DNA from: Bacillus sp. V2I10
GTDB lineage: Bacteria > Bacillota > Bacilli > Bacillales > Bacillaceae
DNA length: 64,000 nucleotides
Direction: 5' to 3'
NCBI RefSeq assembly: GCF_030817055.1
Contig: NZ_JAUSYV010000001.1
Location: forward strand, 1,450,001 to 1,514,000
Position numbers and translations under genes: made by a program. The notes under the pieces were generated by a model that worked only from the letters and a program-made list of their open reading frames with translations, had not been told where the DNA came from and did not search any database. Below, one piece after another: positions 42,371 to 51,386 of the stretch. The stretch's first letter is position 1; each line of letters begins with the position of its first letter.

Positions 42371-43153
42371 ATGGAAAATGGTTCAATAATCGAGAGTCAG
42401 CTGCTGCCGTCGCCTAATCCTAAAATCAGACTGCAGCTCGTTACCTATTTTTCCGAAGGGCTTAAGGTAAAGGGACTCCTTGCTGAGCCGGCTGAAGAAG
42501 GAAAGTATGATGGTTTTCTTTATTTAAGAGGCGGGATTAAAAATGTAGGCAAGGTAAGAGCCGGACGGATTGTGCAATTTGCTTCAGAAGGCTTTGTTGT
42601 GATGGCTCCGTTTTACCGGGGGAATCAGGGCGGAGAAGGGAATGAAGACTTCGCAGGAGATGACAGGTACGATGCGCTGCATGCTCTGACGCTTTTAAAA
42701 AACCACCCTAAAGTTGATAAGGAACGAATCCATGTCTTCGGATTTTCAAGAGGAGGAGTGATGGCGCTTTTTGCAGGAATTTTAGATCAGGACGTTCGTT
42801 CATTAGTTACATGGGGCGGTGTTTCTGATATGGTCCTTACATACGAGGAACGGGAAGATTTGCGGAGAATGATGAAGCGGGTGATAGGGGGGACTCCTGC
42901 AAAATATCCTGAAAGATATAAGTGGAGAACTCCGCTGTATGACCTGGAGGCATTAAAGGCTCCAATTCTTATTATTCATGGTGCTCATGATCAAAACGTT
43001 TCAGTCGAACATGCTTATCTGCTTGAAAAAAGACTTGGTGAACTTGGAAAAAGAGCAGATACGATGTATTTTGAGGAATATACGCATTATTTTCCTCCTG
43101 CAGTTAACCGAAAAGTAGTAAGAGAGCTGACTTCTTGGATGAAAAAGCAATAA
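42371..43153 (+). CDS. ytmA: YtmA, S9-family alpha/beta hydrolase
   Basis: A 260-residue prolyl-oligopeptidase-like hydrolase. The nucleophile is in GFSRGGVMAL, the Asp in IHGAHDQNV and the His in EEYTHYFPP. Unlike true S9 peptidases there is no beta-propeller. ATG 42371 follows GTGCAAGGA; the longer reading from 42338 has no good site. Orthologous in place and length to B. subtilis YtmA. Divergent from ytlA. Substrate unknown. Confidence 0.87.
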   Translation: MENGSIIESQLLPSPNPKIRLQLVTYFSEGLKVKGLLAEPAEEGKYDGFLYLRGGIKNVGKVRAGRIVQFASEGFVVMAPFYRGNQGGEGNEDFAGDDRYDALHALTLLKNHPKVDKERIHVFGFSRGGVMALFAGILDQDVRSLVTWGGVSDMVLTYEEREDLRRMMKRVIGGTPAKYPERYKWRTPLYDLEALKAPILIIHGAHDQNVSVEHAYLLEKRLGELGKRADTMYFEEYTHYFPPAVNRKVVRELTSWMKKQ

Positions 43154-43215
43154 AATCAGGAATCGGGCTAAATGGATATGTTAAAATAACGTTATATGAA
43201 AAAGGAGTGATTAAG

Positions 43216-43458
43216 ATGGGTATGCCTTTAGAATTGAACACGATGATCGTGACAAAAGGGAGAGAAAACCGATTAGAAGAGAATCTTTTTTCTCTCGAAA
43301 AAGAGGGCTATCGCATTTATCCGCTGGAGATTCCCGTTGAAGTCAGAAAAACAAAAGAAGGGGAAGTAAGCGGACAGGCTCTGATTAAAAAACTTGAGCT
43401 CTCTGATTCTAAAACCATTTTGACTTACCAGCTGATTGCGCTGAAATCTACAAATTAA
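43216..43458 (+). CDS. ytmB: YtmB, DUF2584 family protein
   Basis: An 80-residue protein starting MGMPLELNTMIVTKGRE, matching DUF2584. Contains VRKTKEGEVSGQALIKKLELSDSKT. AAAGGAGTGA precedes ATG 43216, and the gene lies 60 bp after ytmA as in B. subtilis. Small beta-rich cytosolic protein of unknown function. Confidence 0.82.
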   Translation: MGMPLELNTMIVTKGRENRLEENLFSLEKEGYRIYPLEIPVEVRKTKEGEVSGQALIKKLELSDSKTILTYQLIALKSTN

Positions 43459-43468
43459 CATTCATACG

Positions 43469-43496
43469 AAAAAAGCTGCCGGCGGGCAGCTTTTTT
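43469..43496. terminator. Bidirectional terminator
   Basis: AAAAGCTGCC pairs with GGCAGCTTTT around GGCG. Confidence 0.8.
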
Positions 43497-43501
43497 GCGT
43501 T

Positions 43502-44275
43502 TTACTTCATGTTAAAATATTTCTCAGCAAGTGATTCAAAATTAACTTTGTCTATTGATTCTTTCTTCACTTCACCATTCACAGACTGTGTAAAGGAAGT
43601 GTCAGTCAATGTGATGTTTCCATTTTCAGTGAATCTGGTTAGCAAGCGATTTTTATTAAAAGGTGATTCCGCTGAATCACGGATGATTTCTTGAATTTCA
43701 TTCAGTTCAGTCATATAAATGCTTTCAGAATCAAAAGCATATCCTTTTTTCCATTCCTTATCTTTATATTTCAGCTTCATTTCCAGGCAGTAATCCTTTT
43801 GTAGATCAGGAGTCTTCGTAATTCTGAATTGCCCGTTCTCAGAGGAAATGAGTTTACCATTCAAAGGAACGGGTTTAAGCGGCAGATTTCCTCCAAACCC
43901 AGTATCTATTAGATAGGTTTGATCATTTTCCATAAGGAGGATGGCTGCGTGGGTATTGCCGGTTCTGCTCCAGTCTTTTGCAGTATGATCATAAACAATC
44001 CCTTGGACCAATTTGGCAGGAAAATCGTTTTCCATCAGGAAAAAATAGAAAAGGGGATTCAGCTCATAACAAAGACCGCCTTGTTTCATGATCAGCATTT
44101 TAGAAATTAAGTTCTCTTTGCTGATCTCTAAAGTCTTGTTATCTATGATGCACAAGTTTTCAAATGGAATGGCTTTCGCCGTTTTTTCAAGAACTTCGTC
44201 CAAATCTTGAAAAGTGATTTTTGCGTATTCAGGAAAGCCGATTCGTTTTCGGAATAATCCATTGAGTTCATTCAT
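43502..44275 (-). CDS. Arylamine N-acetyltransferase
   Basis: A 257-residue NAT family enzyme that transfers acetyl from acetyl-CoA to arylamines or related amines. The Cys-His-Asp triad is visible in GGLCYELN (Cys), GNTHAAILL (His) and LIDTGFGG (Asp). IPFENLCI is the conserved N-terminal motif. ATG 44275 was chosen because a GGGGGAAAG site precedes it; an in-frame ATG lies 15 bases earlier. It belongs to a Bacillus branch with relatively short, divergent C-termini. Physiological substrate unknown. Confidence 0.9.
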   Translation of the reverse strand: MNELNGLFRKRIGFPEYAKITFQDLDEVLEKTAKAIPFENLCIIDNKTLEISKENLISKMLIMKQGGLCYELNPLFYFFLMENDFPAKLVQGIVYDHTAKDWSRTGNTHAAILLMENDQTYLIDTGFGGNLPLKPVPLNGKLISSENGQFRITKTPDLQKDYCLEMKLKYKDKEWKKGYAFDSESIYMTELNEIQEIIRDSAESPFNKNRLLTRFTENGNITLTDTSFTQSVNGEVKKESIDKVNFESLAEKYFNMK

Positions 44276-44317
44276 TCTTCTTTCCCCCATCCATTACGAT
44301 CACCTTGGTTACAAAAG

Positions 44318-44959
44318 CTATTTTTTCATCCAGGCCAGAAAATCATTTAACTTCGTCAATGAAGTGATATTCTCATTGCACGTATGAGGGTCCTGGCAAA
44401 TATAATTGCCGCGTTTAATGAAAGTTCCAGGTTCGTTTCCTTTAATTTCTGCAGTAAACATACCAACTTCTTCAAACCGGTTGCAAATCGTGCAGATGCC
44501 CTTTTGATTGATGCTGCCGAACGTCCCCTGCAAGCCTATGAGCTTATTGGTTTGAGGGGCTATTATATATTGTTTCCCTGATCCTTTATCATGCCAGCTC
44601 AAGTAAGAAATTTCAGTGAAATCCAGTTCTTCTAATGAAGAAGGAGCCTTTATTTTCTTAGCTTTTGGAAACAGCTTTTTTATTATTTGCTCGTTTACTT
44701 TTTTAAATGGAATAACAAAAGGCTTTAATTGAGATAGAAAGACATCCGCATCAGATTTGTCTTTAACATCATTTATGGGTGAGAGCAGATCATTCTCTTC
44801 AGGTCCAATTTCGTCGAATAACATGAACGTCCTTTCCTGTGCAAGCGATTTTAAGGCCTTTAACACGTTTGGGTCATTAACCGTTCCATATCCATTCACA
44901 AGCAGTTGCGTCTGCGCTTTTATATAGTTATATTGGTCGCTTCTTATAAATGGTTCCAT
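44318..44959 (-). CDS. FusB/FBP-type EF-G-binding protein
   Basis: A 213-residue protein, exactly the length of staphylococcal FusB. The helical N-terminal EF-G-binding domain (MEPFIRSDQYNYIKAQTQLL) precedes a treble-clef zinc finger with four cysteines (GICTICNRF...GNYICQDPHTC). FusB proteins bind elongation factor G and release it from fusidic acid-stalled ribosomes. Chromosomal Bacillus homologues may aid ribosome recovery more generally. TGGAGGA precedes ATG 44959. Confidence 0.85.
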   Translation of the reverse strand: MEPFIRSDQYNYIKAQTQLLVNGYGTVNDPNVLKALKSLAQERTFMLFDEIGPEENDLLSPINDVKDKSDADVFLSQLKPFVIPFKKVNEQIIKKLFPKAKKIKAPSSLEELDFTEISYLSWHDKGSGKQYIIAPQTNKLIGLQGTFGSINQKGICTICNRFEEVGMFTAEIKGNEPGTFIKRGNYICQDPHTCNENITSLTKLNDFLAWMKK

Positions 44960-45145
44960 TTCAAGATCCTCCATTCAGGCCGTATTAGTAAAAGGTTTAA
45001 TTCTATAATAAAAGAACAGTTATATTTTTTATATGGTTAGAATGAATAGGAATCAAACTCTGCATAAGAAAAGCGGATTTGTTCTGGCCGAGGAGTTTGG
45101 CAATGGAGTTAAACATCAATAATCAAAGATTTATATTTGCTTATC

Positions 45146-45181
45146 TCTAAAAAACACTGATCATCTTTTGGATCATCAGTG
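45146..45181 (-). terminator. Terminator after the CD3324-type gene
   Basis: CACTGAT (45155-45161) pairs with ATCAGTG (45175-45181), followed on the minus strand by a T-run. Confidence 0.7.
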
Positions 45182-45191
45182 CTGTTTGCTT

Positions 45192-45455
45192 TTATTTTGT
45201 ATAGACAATCTTTTTGATTGTTTCGGCTGAAAGATAATATTCTTCAGCTAGTTCCTGAATTTTTTTGCCGCTTTTAAATCTGCGCTTAATCGAACGGTTC
45301 CTGTCATCGAGTACCTTTCTTCCACCGGACCGGGTGCCCCACTTATAGTGCGCTGTTTCCGGTTTCGGGATGTAGATGGTCTCTCCCTGAATGTACTGCT
45401 GAATTTCTGCAATTAGTTCTTCAGGTAAAATAGCGTTTGCGTTCACATATTTCAT
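45192..45455 (-). CDS. CD3324/Mor-family small DNA-binding-like protein
   Basis: An 87-residue protein, MKYVNANAILPEELIAEIQQ onward. The middle segment ETIYIPKPETAHYKWGTRSGGRK matches the CD3324 family. The C-terminal half is a helix-turn-helix (KIQELAEEYYLSAETIKKIVY) like Mor/C-type activators. Likely a transcription factor of unknown target. The start 45455 has a weak GGGGCTGG site; an upstream in-frame extension has no plausible start context. Confidence 0.78.
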   Translation of the reverse strand: MKYVNANAILPEELIAEIQQYIQGETIYIPKPETAHYKWGTRSGGRKVLDDRNRSIKRRFKSGKKIQELAEEYYLSAETIKKIVYTK

Positions 45456-45818
45456 TTCTGCCAGCCCCTTATTTGTGATTATAAAAATAAGGTGCAAAGC
45501 CACAGGACTTGAAAAGGCAAACGCTGATGCGGGCGATTTAAATAAGTGTCCGCCCCATGCAAAGTATCGCCTTTTTACTGCCGGGCTTTGCATGAGACGA
45601 TGCAGAATCTGGCAAACGGACTGAATTCGCCAAAAAAGATCACCCCCTTAAAAGAAATGATTGATTTACTTTTTTATACAATTTTATCATATGGATCTAG
45701 CTCAAAAAAGGAAAAACGTTCCCGACCAAATTCAGTCTGAGTTCTTTTCCATTTATCAAGCCAGCTGCGATACATCAAAAAAGCTATGCCAGAGTGTGTG
45801 GCATAGCTTTTGGATTGC
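45456..45818. other. Stretch between the CD3324-type gene and pckA
   Basis: Holds an inverted repeat CATGCAAAG (45556-45564) / CTTTGCATG (45586-45594) and the pckA terminator. On the minus strand, an AAGGGGGTGATC anti-Shine-Dalgarno match is followed by two short frames (TTG 45633 to stop 45538, 31 residues; GTG 45643 to stop 45575, 22 residues). Neither peptide is recognised. Confidence 0.4.
45775..45811 (-). terminator. Terminator after pckA
   Basis: AAAAGCTATGCCA (45779-45791) pairs with TGGCATAGCTTTT (45799-45811), followed by a T-run on the minus strand. Confidence 0.85.
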
Positions 45819-47408
45819 TTATACTGTTGGTCCGCCAAGAGTTTCAATCTCTTCTGAAACATGATTGAACTTTTTGAAATTTTGTTTGAACTTATCTGCA
45901 AGCTCTTTTGCTTTTTCATTATACGCATTTATGCTGTCCCAAGTTTTAACTGGCTGCAGAACTTCATCCGGTACACCAGGCACGTGAATTGGAATTTTCA
46001 GTCCGAAGTTTTCATCTGTAACAGTTTCCACGTTGTCTAATTCGCCTTCAAGAGCGGATAGAACCATTGAACGGGTATATTTCAGTTTCATGCGCTTGCC
46101 GGTTCCGTATTCTCCTCCAGTCCAGCCTGTGTTGACTAAGAATACATTTGCCTGATGCTCATCAATTTTCCGCCCGAGCATCTCTGCATAAACAGTAGCA
46201 GGAAGCGGCAGGAAAGGCGAGCCAAAGCACGTAGAGAATGTAGCCTGAGGTGATGTAATGCCTCGCTCTGTTCCGGCAAGCTTGCTTGTGTAGCCGCTTA
46301 AGAAGTGGTACATGGCCTGTTCTTTTGTTAATTTGCTGATAGGAGGAAGAACTCCAAATGCATCAGCAGTTAAAAAGACAATCGTATGCGGGTGGCCTGC
46401 AATACTAGGCTTCACAATGTTATCCATTGCTTCAAGGGGATAGGCCGCTCTTGTATTTTCAGTAAAGAAGGTATCATCATAGTCAGCAATTCTTGTGTCA
46501 TCATCAAGTACTACATTTTCAAGCACTGACCCGAATCTTATCGCATCAAAAATTTGAGGTTCTTTTTCACGTGAGAGGTTGATGCACTTGGCATAACAGC
46601 CTCCTTCGATATTAAAAACACCGGCATTTGACCATCCGTGCTCATCATCGCCGATTAATTTGCGGTTAGGATCAGCAGACAGGGTTGTTTTTCCTGTTCC
46701 TGACAGACCGAAGAAAAGGGCAACATCGCCTTCCTGACCAACATTTGCAGAGCAGTGCATCGGCAGGATACCGCTTTCAGGAAGCAAATAGTTCATGACA
46801 GAGAAAATGGATTTTTTCATTTCTCCTGCATATTCCGTTCCTCCGATTAGGATCGTTCTTTTCTCAAAAGAAATGATGATAAAAGTTTCAGAATTTGTTC
46901 CATCTACTGACGGATCTGCTTTAAAGTTTGGTGCGGACACGATCGTGAATGGATTATCATGCTGAATCAGCTCATCCGCGCGCTCTGGCTGAATAAATAA
47001 TTGCTGTGCAAAAAGGTTATGCCAGGCAAATTCATTTACAACCTGAATCGGAAGGCGGTATTTTGCGTCAGCTCCGGCAAAGCCTTTGAAAACAAAGAGC
47101 TCATTGCGGTCTTTTAAGTATGAAAGAACTTTTAAGTACAATTTTTCAAATGCCGTTTCAGAGAAAGGCTGATTAACAGCACCCCACTCAATTTTGTCAT
47201 TTGTTGAATTTTCTTTTACAATAAATTTATCTTTAGGTGAACGTCCTGTGTAAGTACCAGTTGTTGCACGGACTGCTCCTGTTGAAGTTAATGTACCTTC
47301 ATTGCGCTCTAATACTTTCTCTACAAGAACGGGAACTGATAAGTTATGAAATGCATTTTCCCCTTTAAGTAAAACATCAAGCTCATTTGTAATTTCGATT
47401 GAATTCAT
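45819..47408 (-). CDS. pckA: PckA, ATP-dependent phosphoenolpyruvate carboxykinase
   Basis: A 529-residue PEP carboxykinase that converts oxaloacetate to PEP in gluconeogenesis. The kinase-1a P-loop GLSGTGKTTLS is followed by kinase-2 LIGDDEHGW. The oxaloacetate-binding TGRSPKDKF and the metal-site YAGEMKKSIFSVMNY are intact. Length matches B. subtilis PckA (527). It carries a CcpN-type operator over its -10 box and opposes metK. Confidence 0.96.
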   Translation of the reverse strand: MNSIEITNELDVLLKGENAFHNLSVPVLVEKVLERNEGTLTSTGAVRATTGTYTGRSPKDKFIVKENSTNDKIEWGAVNQPFSETAFEKLYLKVLSYLKDRNELFVFKGFAGADAKYRLPIQVVNEFAWHNLFAQQLFIQPERADELIQHDNPFTIVSAPNFKADPSVDGTNSETFIIISFEKRTILIGGTEYAGEMKKSIFSVMNYLLPESGILPMHCSANVGQEGDVALFFGLSGTGKTTLSADPNRKLIGDDEHGWSNAGVFNIEGGCYAKCINLSREKEPQIFDAIRFGSVLENVVLDDDTRIADYDDTFFTENTRAAYPLEAMDNIVKPSIAGHPHTIVFLTADAFGVLPPISKLTKEQAMYHFLSGYTSKLAGTERGITSPQATFSTCFGSPFLPLPATVYAEMLGRKIDEHQANVFLVNTGWTGGEYGTGKRMKLKYTRSMVLSALEGELDNVETVTDENFGLKIPIHVPGVPDEVLQPVKTWDSINAYNEKAKELADKFKQNFKKFNHVSEEIETLGGPTV

Positions 47409-47477
47409 CCCATACCCATCCTTTACCTATATTTCTATTATTATTTTCAACTATATGTTAAGTGACTCTTCTCGATT

Positions 47478-47505
47478 AGTATAACACATTAAAATAAATA
47501 GTCTA
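47478..47505 (-). promoter_or_regulatory. pckA promoter with a CcpN operator
   Basis: On the minus strand TAGACT (47505-47500), 16-bp spacer, TATACT (47483-47478). TGTGTTATACT (minus strand of 47478-47488) fits the CcpN consensus TRTGHYATAYW at every position. CcpN represses pckA and gapB during growth on glucose in B. subtilis. Confidence 0.6.
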
Positions 47506-47672
47506 TACTATTTAACTTATTCTACGTACAAATTGATGAAATGGAACTGTTTAAGAAACGTTTTTGATGAAAATGATACATATATAATAGGAAGTGTTTT
47601 TATTTCGGCATTTTGTGGAAACATATATAAAGGGACCAAAAAAATCTTATGCGAAAACCTTGTTATTTTTTG

Positions 47673-47702
47673 TTGACACCTGAAGGAAATATACGATATT
47701 AT
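47673..47702 (+). promoter_or_regulatory. metK promoter
   Basis: TTGACA (47673-47678) and TATTAT (47697-47702) with an 18-bp spacer, about 20 bp before the riboswitch. Confidence 0.7.
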
Positions 47703-47718
47703 ATGTCCTTGAACGGAT

Positions 47719-47909
47719 TCTCTTATCCCGAGCTGGTGGAGGGACAGGCCCAATGAAACCCAGCAACCTGCTTTATCTTGAAAATTCATTCGTGAATTTT
47801 TGCGAGCAAAGGTGCTAACCTGATGCAAGGCGAAAGCCCTTGATCGATAAGAGCGAAAGGCTACGATTTTAGTAAATAACCTTTCCTCGCGGGAAAGGAT
47901 TTTTTATTT
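47719..47909 (+). promoter_or_regulatory. SAM-I riboswitch (S-box) with intrinsic terminator
   Basis: The conserved core is present: GAGCTGGTGGAGGGACAGGC, then CCAATGAAACCCAGCAACC, GCAAGGTGCTAACC-like J3/4 sequence, and CTTGATCGATAAGAG. Helix P1 forms between TCTTATC (47721-47727) and GATAAGA (47846-47852). A terminator, CCTTTCC / GGGAAAGG plus T6 (about 47880-47909), follows. With SAM bound, the terminator forms and metK transcription stops. Confidence 0.95.
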
Positions 47910-48039
47910 CAAATATATTTTGCCTGAAAGTACTCGTGGATTCTCCTAAAACATGCCAACTGAAATATTTTGCCGAATGGTCAAAATATGAAAGGGAATG
48001 AGTTCCGTATCATCTAACCTTTTGAGGAGGAAAACTTTA

Positions 48040-49242
48040 ATGACTAAACAACGTCGTCTGTTTACTTCAGAGTCTGTAACTGAAGGTCATCCTGATAAAA
48101 TTTGTGACCAGATTTCTGACTCGATTTTAGATGCAATCCTAGAAAAAGATGCAAATGCCCGTGTAGCTTGTGAAACATCTGTTACAACAGGTCTTGTTCT
48201 GGTTGCTGGTGAAATTACAACTTCTACTTATGTAGACATTCCAAAAATCGTTCGCGAAACGGTTAAAGAAATTGGCTACACTCGTGCAAAATATGGTTTT
48301 GATGCAGAAACATGTGCAGTACTTACTTCAATTGATGAGCAGTCAGCAGATATCGCGATGGGTGTTGATCAGGCGCTTGAAGCACGTGAAGGAAAAATGA
48401 CAGATGAGCAGATTGAAGCTATTGGTGCAGGTGACCAAGGATTAATGTTTGGTTTTGCCAATAACGAAACGAAAGAATTAATGCCTCTGCCGATCTCACT
48501 TGCCCACAAACTTGCACGCCGTTTAACGGAAGTCCGCAAAGAAGAAATTCTTCCGTACCTTCGTCCTGACGGAAAAACTCAAGTAACAGTTGAGTATGAT
48601 GAAAATGACAAGCCTGTTCGCATTGATACAATTGTTATTTCAACTCAGCATCACCCTGAAATTTCATTGGAGCAAATTCAGCGCAACGTAAAAGAGCATG
48701 TTATTAACCCGGTAGTACCGAAAGAATTAATTGATGAAGATACAAAATACTTCATCAACCCGACTGGCCGTTTCGTAATCGGCGGACCGCAGGGCGATGC
48801 AGGCTTAACAGGCCGTAAAATCATCGTTGATACTTACGGTGGGTATGCTCGTCACGGAGGCGGTGCATTCTCTGGTAAAGATCCAACAAAAGTTGACCGA
48901 TCTGCAGCTTATGCAGCACGCTATGTAGCTAAGAACATTGTAGCAGCTGGCCTTGCTGATAAATGTGAAGTTCAGCTTGCATACGCAATTGGTGTGGCTC
49001 AGCCGGTATCAATCGCGATCGATACATTTGAAACAGGGAAAGTGAAGGAAGATGTGTTAGTTGATGTTGTTCGTGCTAACTTTGACCTTCGTCCGGCAGG
49101 AATCATCAATATGCTGAATCTTCGCCGTCCAATTTACAAACAAACAGCTGCGTACGGACACTTTGGCCGTAATGATCTTGACCTTCCATGGGAAAGAACA
49201 GATAAAGCAGAAGCTCTTAAAGAGCAGGCATTAAACCGATAA
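48040..49242 (+). CDS. metK: MetK, S-adenosylmethionine synthetase
   Basis: A 400-residue enzyme making SAM from methionine and ATP. Signatures are EGHPDKICDQISDSILD, GAGDQGLMFGFA and GGGAFSGKDPTKVDRSAAY. ATG 48040 follows GAGGAGG; the longer frame from 47998 lacks a site. Transcription is controlled by the S-box leader. Its product feeds CntL, the ytqBA enzymes and the LuxS cycle in this same window. Confidence 0.98.
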   Translation: MTKQRRLFTSESVTEGHPDKICDQISDSILDAILEKDANARVACETSVTTGLVLVAGEITTSTYVDIPKIVRETVKEIGYTRAKYGFDAETCAVLTSIDEQSADIAMGVDQALEAREGKMTDEQIEAIGAGDQGLMFGFANNETKELMPLPISLAHKLARRLTEVRKEEILPYLRPDGKTQVTVEYDENDKPVRIDTIVISTQHHPEISLEQIQRNVKEHVINPVVPKELIDEDTKYFINPTGRFVIGGPQGDAGLTGRKIIVDTYGGYARHGGGAFSGKDPTKVDRSAAYAARYVAKNIVAAGLADKCEVQLAYAIGVAQPVSIAIDTFETGKVKEDVLVDVVRANFDLRPAGIINMLNLRRPIYKQTAAYGHFGRNDLDLPWERTDKAEALKEQALNR

Positions 49243-49247
49243 TAAGT

Positions 49248-49294
49248 AAAAAAGGATGAGAATACTGCTGTACGCAGTTCTCATCCTTTTTTTG
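49248..49294 (+). terminator. Terminator after metK
   Basis: GGATGAGAA (49254-49262) with CTGC pairs with GCAG and TTCTCATCC (to about 49286), followed by T7. Confidence 0.85.
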
Positions 49295-49385
49295 TCGAAT
49301 TTTTGTTTTATTTTGTAAAAATATGCAACAATCTCTTCCTAGTCTTCGTTTTATAAGTGGAAAGACAATTTTGGAGGCGAATAGG

Positions 49386-51276
49386 ATGTGCGGATTTGTT
49401 GGAATTATTGATTATCGTAAACAAGCAGGAGATCTTTTATTCAATACATTCATTGAGAAGGCCAGCAGAAAAATAGAACACAGAGGTCCTGATGACAGCG
49501 GATTTTATCAAGATGAGCAGGTTCTTCTGGCCTTTCAGCGGTTAAGCATTATAGATGTTAAAAGCGGACACCAGCCTATGGCTTATGGAACTGATGACCG
49601 CTATTACATTGTGTTTAACGGTGAAATTTATAACTATATTGAGCTCAGAGAAATCATTTTTTCCCATGGGTATAAGTTGAAAACGGATACGGATACAGAA
49701 GTGATCGTTGCGCTTTTTTGCATTTATGGCCAGGAAACGATTCAACTTTTAAGAGGAATGTTTTCATTTCTGATTTGGGACAGACAGGAACACTTTTTAT
49801 TCGGTGCAAGAGATCACTTTGGAATAAAGCCTTTATATTACATAGAAAACGGGGAAATAAATCTTTTTGCTTCGGAGCTTAAGAGCTTAACGGATTATCT
49901 TCCAAACCCCCTTATTAATGAAGAATCCTTTGAGCACTATCTCTCTTTTCAATATGTACCTGATCCGGGCACGATGCAGGAGCATATTAAGAAAGTTCCT
50001 CCAGGCTATTTCTTTACAAAAAAAACGGGAGAGGCACTAGAGCTTACAAGGTACTGGAAACCGAAACTTGCGCCTGTGCGTCCAGCTGACGAAACCAGGC
50101 TCAAAGAAAAAATTCAGGAGGCTTTAATTGATTCGGTCAAAGTCCATATGCGAAGCGATGTGCCTGTTGGATCTTTTCTGTCAGGGGGAGTGGATTCAAG
50201 TATTATTGCATCCATTGCTAAGCAATTTCATCCTTCACTTAAAACCTTTTCTGTCGGCTTTATGCAAGAGGACTACAGCGAAATCGATGTAGCAAAAGAA
50301 ACAGCGATTGCGCTTGGTGTTGAGAATTTTTCCTATATCGTTGACCATAAGGAATTTATGAAGGAGCTTCCAAAAATCATTTGGCATATGGATGATCCGG
50401 TGGCAGATCCGGCTTCTATTCCTCTTTATTTTATTGCACGTGAGGCAAGCCAGCAGGTGAAAGTCGTTTTATCGGGGGAAGGAGCAGATGAGCTTTTTGC
50501 AGGCTATAACATTTACAAAGAACCTCAAGATCTATCTGTCTTTGGTCATCTTCCTCAAAGCTTTAAGCAAAGATTAAAACAGCTGGCTGCTGTTTTTCCT
50601 GAAGGAATGAAAGGGAAAAGCTTTATTGAGAGGGGGACAACCCTTTTAGAAGATCGGTATATTGGAAATGCCAACATCTTTTCAACTGCCGAAAAACATG
50701 AATTGCTTTCTGCAGACGTTCATTTTGATCCAACAGATGTAACAGGGAGCCCTTTATGAAGATGTCAGTCATTTAGACAGCATCTCAAAAATGCAATATA
50801 TTGACGTGATGACCTGGCTCAAAGGGGATATTCTTGTGAAAGCAGATAAAATGACGATGGCGCATTCATTGGAACTAAGGGTGCCATTTCTGGATAAAGA
50901 AGTTTTTAAAATTGCTTCAACCATTCCGCATGAGTTAAAAATCAAACACGGCGAAACAAAATATCTGCTTCGCCAGGCTGTCAGGGATCTTGTACCGCCG
51001 CACGTTCTAAATCGAAAAAAACTGGGTTTCCCTGTTCCGATACGGAATTGGCTGAAAAATGAGATGTATGATTGGGCAAAAGCGATCATATGGGAGAGCG
51101 GGACGGGAGATCTCATTAATAAATCGTATGCTGCACTATTATTAGATCAGCATTGTATGGGAGAGGCAGATCACAGCAGAAAGATATGGACCGTCTTAAC
51201 GTTTATGATTTGGCACCAAGTGTTTATCGAAAATGTCTACCATTTTGATGATGCTGCGCAGTTGGCCGCAACTTAA
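49386..51276 (+). pseudogene. asnB: AsnB, glutamine-dependent asparagine synthetase, split by a frameshift
   Basis: Two frames encode a full AsnB of about 630 residues. The first starts ATG-TGC at 49386, putting the catalytic Cys2 of the glutaminase domain at the N-terminus (MCGFVGIIDY). The synthetase PP-loop SFLSGGVDSS is intact. It stops at TGA 50757-50759. The second frame resumes with YEDVSHLDSISKMQYIDVMTWL and runs to 51276. The break is around the CCCTTTATG at 50750-50758; one fewer T restores the frame. GGAGGCG precedes the start. As in B. subtilis it follows metK. Confidence 0.87.
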
Positions 51277-51277
51277 A

Positions 51278-51332
51278 AAAGCCTCTTGCGCGAAGAGGCA
51301 GCTTGCAGAGGCATCTTTGCAAGCTTTTTTTA
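51278..51332 (+). terminator. Terminator after asnB
   Basis: Two successive hairpins: GCCTCTT / GAAGAGGC (about 51281-51299) and GCTTGCA (51301-51307) / TGCAAGC (51318-51324) with T7. Confidence 0.8.
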
Positions 51333-51386
51333 CTTGCAAAATTGTTTAAGTCTTGTTGTATTACTTGCATGAATGGGGCGGTTATT

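Larger units (their letters stand above)
47409..48039. other. Intergenic region pckA-metK
   Basis: 631 bases holding the divergent promoters, the CcpN site, the SAM riboswitch with terminator, and about 130 bases of metK leader downstream of the terminator in which no further element was recognised. Confidence 0.7.
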
